Both the position numbers and the translations under genes were made by a program. Below are positions 55,387-64,000 of a stretch of 64,000 nt of DNA, one piece after another (the stretch's first letter is position 1; each line of letters begins with the position of its first letter). Below the pieces are notes generated by a model. That model was not told the origin of the DNA and ran no database searches. It saw nothing but the letters and a program-made list of their open reading frames with translations. Where the stretch lies: NCBI GenBank assembly GCA_030737835.1, contig CM060847.1:22369304-22433303 (forward strand), given 5' to 3'. This DNA is from Acorus gramineus (taxonomy: Eukaryota > Streptophyta > Magnoliopsida > Acorales > Acoraceae).

Positions 55387-56698
55387 GGGTTAAAGACATC
55401 TAAGCCCCTACAAATATGGGAAAACCCATATATGTCTCTACTAAAATTGAGACAGACATACGAGTCCCTGAAAACTCAAAAAAATCAAATTATCATCCCT
55501 GAGTTAAATTTCCATCTAAACTTAACGGAATATTCCCAGAATATTCCATCACATATAATTGTGTAGACATTGAAGTCTTTATAAATAGTCATAAAGACAA
55601 ATTAGTCCCTGCAAATAACAAAATTGCCCCTAAAAGACTTTTACATTAAATTATGTACACTTTGCAATTCCTATAAAGAATCATAATGACAAATTAATCC
55701 CTGCAAAAGATAAAATTGCCATGAAAGACTTTTACATTTAATTGAATAGACATTACAGTCCTTATAAACGATCGTAAAGATAAATTGGTCATTGTAAAAG
55801 GCAAAAATACCCCTGAAGGATTTTTATATTTAATTGTGTAGACATTGCAGTCTTTATAAACAATCATAAAGACAAATAATATAATTTATTTATTTATTTT
55901 TTCATCTTCTATCCTATCGCTCACACTCTACCTGAAGATCTCAATTTGGATATAAAAAATATATTTTAACCAGTATAATACATTCTATTTACCTTTTTGT
56001 TTGTAGGGAAGTAAAAAAAGTTGTATGAGTTTATTAAAATTCTCTCTGCTAGGAATGTAAATAAACAAATTTTGTGAAAAATCATATATAGGTATTTCAA
56101 AGGAAACATCTTAAAGAAAATAGCATTATTTATTACTTGTTTAGGTGGAGTTTGAGCGATATAATAGAAGATGAAAAATTAAATAAAAAAATTATATTAT
56201 TTATCTTTATGATTGTTTATAAATAAATAAGGACTTCAATGTCTGCACAATTAAATGTAAAAAACCTTCAGGGGTATTTTTGCTTTTTACATTGACCAAT
56301 TTGTCTTTACGATTATTTATAAGGACTGTAATGTTTATCCAATTAAATGTAAAAATCTTTCAGGGCCAATTTTATCTTTTGCATGGACTAATTTGTCTTT
56401 ATGATTGTTTATAGGGACTGCAATGTGTACACAATTTAATGTAAAAGTCTTTTAGGGGCAATTTTGTCTTTTGCAGGGACTAATTTATCTTTATGACTGT
56501 TTATAAGAATTTCAATGTCTACACAATTATATGTGATAGAATATTCTGGGAATATTCTAATAAGTTTGAATAAAAATTTAACTCAGGGATGATAATTGGG
56601 TTTTTTTTAATTTTCAGGAACTCGTTCGTCTGCCTCAATTTTAGTTGGGACTTATATGGGTTTTCCCATGTTTGTAGGGACTTAGATGTCTTTAACCC
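55387..56698. mobile_element. Foldback MULE-type element (family M2) with insert in its loop
   Basis: The same family as 24832-25788, starting GGGTTAAAGACATC and ending TCTTTAACCC. Flanks ATATATATT (55378-55386) and ATGTATATT (56699-56707) match at 8 of 9 positions. The central loop holds about 330 bp of extra DNA with its own inverted ends. Confidence 0.85.
55878..56205. mobile_element. MITE inserted in the loop of the foldback element
   Basis: AATATAATTTATTTATTTA at the left and TAAATAAAAAAATTATATT at the right form inverted ends, with CTATCGCTCA and GAGCGATA as further matching pairs. The sister element at 24832-25788 lacks this DNA. Confidence 0.6.
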
Positions 56699-56707
56699 AT
56701 GTATATT

Positions 56708-59700
56708 TTATATAATGAAATATGTATATACCTTCATAAAGAAATATATATTCAATGGATTGTAATTTGTATGTGTCATATACACAGAAAAAACAAAAAA
56801 TACATACATATATATGTTTCACTCAATAAATCATATATCTCATTGGCGAAAGTTAGCCTGCATGTGGGAATGCATGTAACAAAAATTATCAATACATGCT
56901 GATATGAAAAATTTTCAATTTTAGGATTTTGTGATGACCAATAATTTTCATATCAGCATATATTGATAATTTTTTGTGTCAATTTTTACATTACAAAGAT
57001 AAGGGTTTCTCAAAAAAAGTTTACACGTGACTCAATTACTTGAGATACAAATACAACAATGATGTAGGCCAAAATTTTGATGTAGATCACGATCTCAATT
57101 TTATATAGAGATATATTTCATGGAGATCTTCAAGCTGAGTTATTATATAACTAACCATGCTTAGTTTTTTTTAAAAAAATTTCTTCATTTACAACCTCAA
57201 ATTAACGAATTTATTATTTATAGTAAATTTTATATTTGAGATATCTCTATCATAACAGATCGGAATTAATTTCTATCAATTCATATGATTATTTAGGATC
57301 TCATAGAATTAGAAAAATTAGTTTCTGAATTTTACTATTTTTAATAATTTTTAATTTTCTATTATTAATATAAATATGAGACTTGTAATCTAGGGTTTAC
57401 CATTTTATTATTAATAATATTCCGAATTTCCTCTCTTTTGGGGCTTTCTTCCTTATGGATTTAAAGATTCATTGTGGATTTAAGGAGCTTATGAGATCTT
57501 AACACTTGTTGGATCTTTTTTATGGTTTCGTGCTGCATTAAACAATGTGTTTATCAAATGTCTATATACACATTTTTTAAAAATTTAAATCATGTTTACA
57601 TTAATTCATATTTTGTTGTTCCACGTACATAAAGTATTTTTTCAAAAAAAAAAAAATCATTTGTTTCTCACACAGAGGACATGAATCTTAAAAGGACTCA
57701 ATAACAAATAAATAAAAAATAAATAAATAAAAATTCATCTTATGAGCATGATTTATAAGTCATATTTGCATGCAAGGCATGATTTATCTGTCATATATGT
57801 ATACAAGGCACATTAATTTAGTTAGTTTAACAGAATTCAAAATGATACTTATAAATAATGGGTATGAAGAAAGCTAAGATGTTGGAGGGAAAACAAACTA
57901 ATTGCAAATTAGTTTCCACATCATTCAAGTTTCCAAATCAATTGTCTCATTTTATCTCATTTAAATATTAAATTTTTTTGTGATACATTTAATTAATTAG
58001 TATTTATTTAATTATTAATGATTGGAGTTATTTTAACATGAATAGTTTAAATAAATCCAAGATTAAAATCAAACTAACCAGTACAATTTGAATCTCATTT
58101 TTGGTAGCTTTATAAAAGACATTTTATAAGTTTTGGGTGACATATTTAAAATTAGTTTTATTTTGAAGGAATGGGGGATGTTATATTTTGAATTTGTTTA
58201 ATTTGGTGCGTTAAATCTCAAAACTCAAAGAATAATGTACTATTAATTTTATACTGAAATGGAAAACTGCTTAAAGCTATTATTTTTCATTCCTAACATT
58301 TATATATCTAATTTGGATATGTGAAATATTTACATTATTAGTAACAAATAATTATATCACATCTCATTTTATTTTTATTTTATTTATTGTAGTTTTTGTA
58401 GCACTAATTCTAATTATTGTAGTTGTTGTAGCACTAATTCTAATTTGGATATGTCATGAATTTTATTTGTGATTGGGGGATTACTTGTGTTGGGGCAAGT
58501 AAAGTTTTATATATTAGGTAAAACTGTTATTGAGGAGTGGGCTTTAATTTTGTTATTATGGTAGATTCCTCTTCTACCTTCTTTATGTTTTCGGCATGCT
58601 TCATTTTAATTCAAATATGCATCATCAAACACACAACAAAGCAATATAAGAAGTCAAATCTAAAAAACTATTGTTAGAATTTGACAAGTACTGTTAAGAT
58701 TAGATGTTGGATAATTTAATTGAATAAATAATTAAAAAGAGAGTGGGGTGATAAAATATCATAGACACAGTTGAAAGAATTCAAAAACTGTATAACCCTC
58801 CTTTTAAGTATTTTAAAACCATAATTTCGAATTCATACCAAGTGATACCATATCATAACAATTCGTATAATTGAATATTCATGCCAATTCATTCATGTAT
58901 GTGTGAAAATCTTTAGGCATTAAAAAATGGGTGTTAGAAGTAAAACATAAATGAATATTTACACCGAATCCAGTGCATGAAAATACTTAACGCCATGTAT
59001 ACTCCGATATATGAGTGTATATCATTTTTTAAAAGAGTATACTTTATCAGCTAAGTATATAGTTAAAAAAAAATCATTCAAACGTGTGCAGGCTATAAAT
59101 GGGACTGAATGTATCATTTTTCATGAAAATTACATTTTTGATAAATTAACATTTTGAAAAAAAGTAGTAAATTCTAGAATATAATAAATAATATTATTTT
59201 TAGAAAAAATATTGCGGTTCAAAAATAATTTTAACTAATCAAATACCACTATTATATGAAGCGCTGAAACACTCAATTTCGTTTTGCAGCCTCATACACT
59301 ATGATGACGCAGGATATATTGCGCTATCATAATGTATGAGGTTCTATTATAGTGTATGGCGTAAAAAAAAATTTCATTTTTTTTAACGCTCATAAAAATA
59401 CACCAATGTATCATGTATATATTTCATTTCATATAACAATATATACTTCAATTGGAGAGCGTATGATTTAAAAAAAATAAAATAGTGTGGACTACAATTT
59501 GGGCTGCACAAGGAGCTGGAAATATCATTTTCCTTAATTTTAAGTTGGAAAACATCCTGAATAAATTAAAAAGATTTTTTAAAAAAGAATTAAGACAGAA
59601 TTACATCAATTACAGTATAATAATAGAAAAATAATTAAATATAACTTTATTAAATTTAAAAACAACATATTATCGATATATATGCTCTTGTATTTTCAAA

Positions 59701-60706
59701 GATATGCTAAAATTTTTGGGAATATATTTGTCATAATTCAATATGCAGCAAACAGTATTGTAGACCTTTTGAAAGATTGATGAGCATTATATTTTTGAAT
59801 TAACCACCAAAACGACTCATTCAACAAGCTAGCTATTAAAATTTAGGGTTAGCGTAAATTCTTTTTGCTGCCCCACTTGCACAGCTCACAAACATTTTGG
59901 ATTTTCTTTCAAGTATATACTTCAATAATGAATATTATTCTATAAAAACTGAAGTATTACTCATATGAACTAAAAGAATATATTTTACGTATTTCGTTGT
60001 ATATACAGGTCATAGTGGAGAATATATATGCAATAGTGACGTCATTGTACAAATGCAGCTGAAAAACAAACTGATCCTATCAGCACCCAAAAACTAGTAA
60101 TAAAAGTTAAGAGTGCATTTACACTTTTTTTTTTTTTTTTTTTCAGTACAAAACACAGTTCTATATATCACGTTAAAAATCCAGTGAAACATATATCTCG
60201 TTAAATGTTATATATACCACATTAAATATTTTTTTACACTTACTAAAATGGATTCATTCAACTTGAAATGGATCGATATGCACTTTTTATCAAAGCATAT
60301 ATCATTAAATGTTGTTTACTATTTTAAAAAAAAAATGAAAACATGTGAGGTCTGAATTTTGGTTGGTGAATGTGACTGAATCTATCATTTTTCAAAAGTT
60401 AAAGTCATCAGCGTATAACATCCAATTCTAGTGACATCCTTTTTAAAAAGCACAAAAGATAAACCAAATACAACTCGTCAGTCCTACTTGAGCCAGTTGA
60501 AAATGGACCATTACAATCACCAGTTATACAACACAATTACATACATCTTTTCAAGTTAGTCTTCTTCTACACTTTCCAAGAATTTCACATCAGTGTGATA
60601 AATGGCAAGAAAACCACACCAAAAAGGGGATTCCCACTCAAATAATCACAGCAATTTCAGATCATAATCTGCAGCTATGTTAAAATAAGCATAAGAAAGA
60701 ACATCT
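56708..60706. other. Intergenic DNA downstream of HEN1
   Basis: 56800-56890 ends the long duplication. 56880-56985 is an imperfect palindrome built on GCTGATATGAAAA/TTTTCATATCAGC. 57590-57930 matches the duplicated segments again (CTCACACAGAGGACATGAATC landmark). 59288-59342 is an inverted repeat (CCTCATACACTATGATGACG against its near-complement). No gene was seen. The 3' UTR and poly(A) site of HEN1 should lie in the last few hundred bases, but no single clear signal was picked. Confidence 0.45.
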
Positions 60707-61999
60707 TCACCTGTTATTCCATTCCCATATACGTTCATAAACGCCCGATGATTCATGGTTTATCATACAATCCTCCGTTTGATGTGAAGCACTTCTCCTG
60801 AAGACAGCAATCTGTGAAGCAAAGCCCGGTTCCACCTCAGCCGACCCGCCAACCCCACCGAATTCAACACTGTAATTGTGTCTCGAGGCGAGGTTGGAAG
60901 CCCAGTGGTTGAACTGCTCTCTCGTCCATTCAAACTTGTGATCGAAGTTTCGGAATCTGCATTGCGAGGTCTGAGAGGGTTTATCATCCGCGTCTTCTTC
61001 TTTGTCGGGCAAAGCAGCTTTTTGAAGTATAGGATTGTATTCGTAGTTGGGGGTTGAGACAATGAGGAGATGCGGGCGGAAAGAGCCCAGCACGACTTCG
61101 CCGAACAAATGAGCCTGGTCTTCTTTCATGTGCTCAATTACCTGCACACTCTCACAGTGATCGGGACTTAATTTCAAATTTACAAGGCTCAATAAATTTT
61201 AAAAAAGGTCTGGGAGCTGTTAAATAATGTCCTAGGATGCACAGGACAAGCACCATGACACATCCTGGGCATGTGTCAGATACCTTATGTGTCCCAAATT
61301 AGAAATAATTTTCTCATTCTTGAACATAAATTAGATTTGGCATGGACATGACATGGACACGAATTTATATGGGACACAATATAATTTTTTTTCTTAATAG
61401 CTGAAGATTTATGCTCACATTAAACCAATTAAATTTTTTATAGAGTTAGTAGTTCATACAGTGTTATAGTCATTCAACTTATTGTGGTTTATAGATGTAT
61501 GTTTTTTTCCTAATAATCATAATATAAAATTTATTTATTTATGAACATGTATTTTTCATGTCAGTTCACCATGTACATATTGTGTTGTATCCATGTCCCG
61601 TGTCAATGTCCATGCTTCATAGATGATGCCTAGATCCCACGAATTTAAAAGAAATTGATATTATAGCTCAAAATTATATTATCTACCACCAAAAAAATAT
61701 GTTATTATTGATTGTTCATAATGATGAATGTCTCAGATTCATAGTCGAGGTAAGGCAATGTCTATGGGAATGATCCTCTTGAAGGAAGTGCATCTCATGA
61801 GGGGTTAACAAAAACTAATTGAAGTAGGCAAGGGAATAAGCATAGTTAATATGTGAATACACGTCTGCAAGTGTTTATACATTAAGAATATCTAGAATCA
61901 AATAACACAATCAACATACACTACCTCTCATCCCAGCAGTTTGGAATTGACTACAATGCCCATGAAATCCAAATTTCAACCACATTTTGACCCAGAAAA

Positions 62000-62068
<69 letters not shown>

Positions 62069-64000
62069 CAGGTTCTGGACAAATAAAAGGACTTGCAAAT
62101 GAACGAGAACATGCAATTGTAAGAATATAATTGTTAAACGCAAAACAATTAGAAACATAAAATGCTGGAAATAATTTAACTACATAATTAAAAGATGATT
62201 GGATCTGGCATGTCAAACTTTTTCTATAGTGAATGCAAAACACCCTCTAGTGAAAAAGATCACTATGTGAATAAAGCTAACTTCATTACAGATGAATTGG
62301 TAGAGAAGCTCAGTACCTCTAGACAAGTGCCGATATCAAAAGCATACAGCCGAGGATCAAAGTCAGTGATGGATCCATAATACAACTCCGCATATTTGAT
62401 ACTTGCATTTTGTATTCCATGATTAGCATTCATGCTTAGTTTCGAATGAATTGTCTGCAACATAAAAAAGAGGATGTGAATAATGCATGAAATGAGAGGT
62501 CAGATAAAAGAAAAAATGGAAATCAGCAGAGGTGAATCAAAATTTGAGAAAATATGGCAATCTAACATTTCCTGAAAAGCATTTCACGGAACAATAATTG
62601 ATTTACTTCATCTACCGTGAGAAGTGGTCTCTCATTTCTCATGATGCATGCATATAAAAAATGTGCTCAAAATATTATTAATTGCAAATCTTTCAAGTGA
62701 GACATAAACAGGTCAGAAGTCAGACCTTTGCAGCACGATTGAGACTCTTCCTTGATATATCAACGCCAACAATCTTTTGCAATGTAGTTGTATGCTCCAG
62801 TAAAGATTCCAATAAGCTTCCCGAACCGCACCCAAAATCTACCTGTACACATGCAAAAGCCAAAAGGTAAACATCATTCACCCCCAAGAAGCTTGGAGTG
62901 AGAATAATAAATACAAAGCTATAAATTTTACCAAGGTTGTGGCTTGGGACTCGCTGATATGCCGCAGCGCATACTCAACCCTCTGTTTAGATAAAGAAGG
63001 ACTGAAAAGAGCTTGCTCCATCCTGTCCTCCAATGGTTCTGTGACCCCCAGCAACTTTACAGAGTACTCCAAATAGCATGATTTTTCATTAAAAGAATCA
63101 GAGCCTGGAAACAAAAGAGCAGTTCATGGTCATCCTTAACCATTATGGACATTAAAACAAAATCTAGAAAGAATAACATACTCAGCAGTTGTGCAAAGTA
63201 CTTTGCAGATCCACCAGCAGCAGCTAAAATTAAGTCCTTCGACGGCAATGCTACTGAAAATCGAGCTTTTTGATTGATGGACAGCTGAGTGACGCATGTT
63301 TCAAGTTGGGGAGTCACAGCACCAGTCCCCACCTCAAATTCAAACTCATCCTTGCTTTCTAGAAGTTCCTTCATGTCTTCCCCTTCCCTAACCAAAGCCA
63401 CGGTATAACTTATGCAAGCTAAAAAACCCTGTGACGGGCTCACCCCTGAATCTGGACCTTCAATATCATAAAGTGTACAACTTTGATCTGACAAGCTGCA
63501 TTTTCTCAGAGCAATTCTTTTCTGAAACCCATGTATAGATAAACACAACTCAAATTCTTGACAAAATTTTTGTTGATTAATATGAATGCCCTGAACATAT
63601 CTGCAAGAAGATAATGTCCCCATAGGAGTAACTGGCTGCTTGAAATATTCATTTAACCACATGAGAACCTTTAGGGAGGCATTTTGGATGGCATCATTCT
63701 GTTTCCTGTAGGATTCTTCAGGAATGTACTCTAATATTACATCATTTCCCTTCGACAAAATGCAAACTTCACACCTAAAATTTCCAGCCATGCCAAATTG
63801 TTTATTGGAAGAATCAGGGACCACATCACTTCCAAATTCATCTTCCTTAACAGACTTTAGTGACTTGACACTGTCACACAATTTTAGTGTCATCGACTTA
63901 TGTTCCGAAGAGGATACAATGTCAGTCGTGTTTTTCAATGAGAAAGCAGGTTCCGATAAACGATGTTGACGACAAAATGTGCAGAGAAGTTCCCTAGGGG
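60707..64000 (-). CDS. HEN1: HEN1 small-RNA 2'-O-methyltransferase, C-terminal half (partial)
   Basis: Five exons on the minus strand: 64000-63182 (continues beyond the window), 63104-62932, 62842-62726, 62454-62317 and 61141-60707. All junctions are GT-AG and keep the frame. The first exon ends the second dsRNA-binding region (NDAIQNASLKVLMWLNEYF) and covers the PPIase-like domain (ESKDEFEFEVGTGAVTPQLE). The methyltransferase follows: S-adenosylmethionine loop VDFGCGSGSLL, then IVGVDIS, DIGTCLE joined to VIEHM, LLIVSTPNYEYN, FEWTREQFNHWAS, and RHNYSVEFGGVGGS. The metal-binding residues known for Arabidopsis HEN1 (Glu-x-x-Glu-His and a later His) are all present. The enzyme methylates the 3' ends of miRNA and siRNA duplexes in the nucleus and cytoplasm, protecting them from uridylation. 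The stop at 60707-60709 follows a short divergent tail. The gene looks intact within the window. Confidence 0.95.
62005..62066. repeat. (TA)n microsatellite in the last HEN1 intron
   Basis: About 62 bp of TA dinucleotides in the 1175-bp intron (61142-62316) that separates the exons ending DIGTCLE and starting VIEHM. It should be highly variable in length between individuals. Confidence 0.95.

Larger units (their letters stand above)
48720..56890 (+). repeat. Long intergenic duplication, copy 2
   Basis: Collinear with 12640-19070 in the same orientation (matching blocks are listed at copy 1). Insertions particular to this copy are a Tourist-like MITE (about 48925-49350), SINE DNA (49924-50226), a MITE (52245-52985), nested MULE/hAT MITEs (53328-54354), an M1 MITE (54867-55141) and an M2 foldback element (55387-56698). 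Confidence 0.7.

Overview
The window is nuclear DNA from a flowering plant. Its only clear host gene is the 3' half of HEN1, the plant small-RNA 2'-O-methyltransferase, split by short introns. The rest is AT-rich intergenic DNA packed with plant transposable elements: Ty1/copia elements, solo LTRs, MULE-, hAT- and Tourist-type MITEs, and tRNA-derived SINEs. The species cannot be named from sequence alone.

Layout. 1-7845: the 3' end of a decayed copia element whose LTR is split by a large solo LTR (minus strand, 1390-7586), itself split by a second copy of the same family in the opposite orientation (1767-4846). 10266-11708: a two-exon gene on the minus strand for a predicted 70-residue secreted peptide, with a MITE in its intron. 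12.6-30 kb: decayed, repeatedly duplicated intergenic DNA carrying a 2.5-kb TIR element with a gene-like interior, a solo LTR with a perfect 5-bp target duplication, and many MITEs and a SINE with recognisable target duplications. 31005-37337: a full-length copia element with both LTRs, an uninterrupted pol frame, a decayed gag and a tandem-repeat leader. 37.6-47.05 kb: a tandem duplication whose second copy was hit by two MULE-type elements (39015-42621 and 42781-46998); the first copy preserves both empty sites. 48.7-57.9 kb: a second long copy of the segment at 12.6-19 kb, with its own set of insertions. 60707-64000: HEN1 on the minus strand, running off the window end.

The two host genes show no functional link. 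The most unusual content is the layered insertion history, which can be read because duplicated segments act as internal empty-site controls; the small secreted-peptide gene, which a single-frame ORF scan misses; conserved splice-like signals inside the 3.1-kb LTR family; and an array of hairpin-forming 88-bp repeats inside one MULE. Coordinates of TE ends were set by reading target duplications and terminal repeats by eye. Family names rest on duplication length, terminal motifs and short coding remnants, not on a database search.
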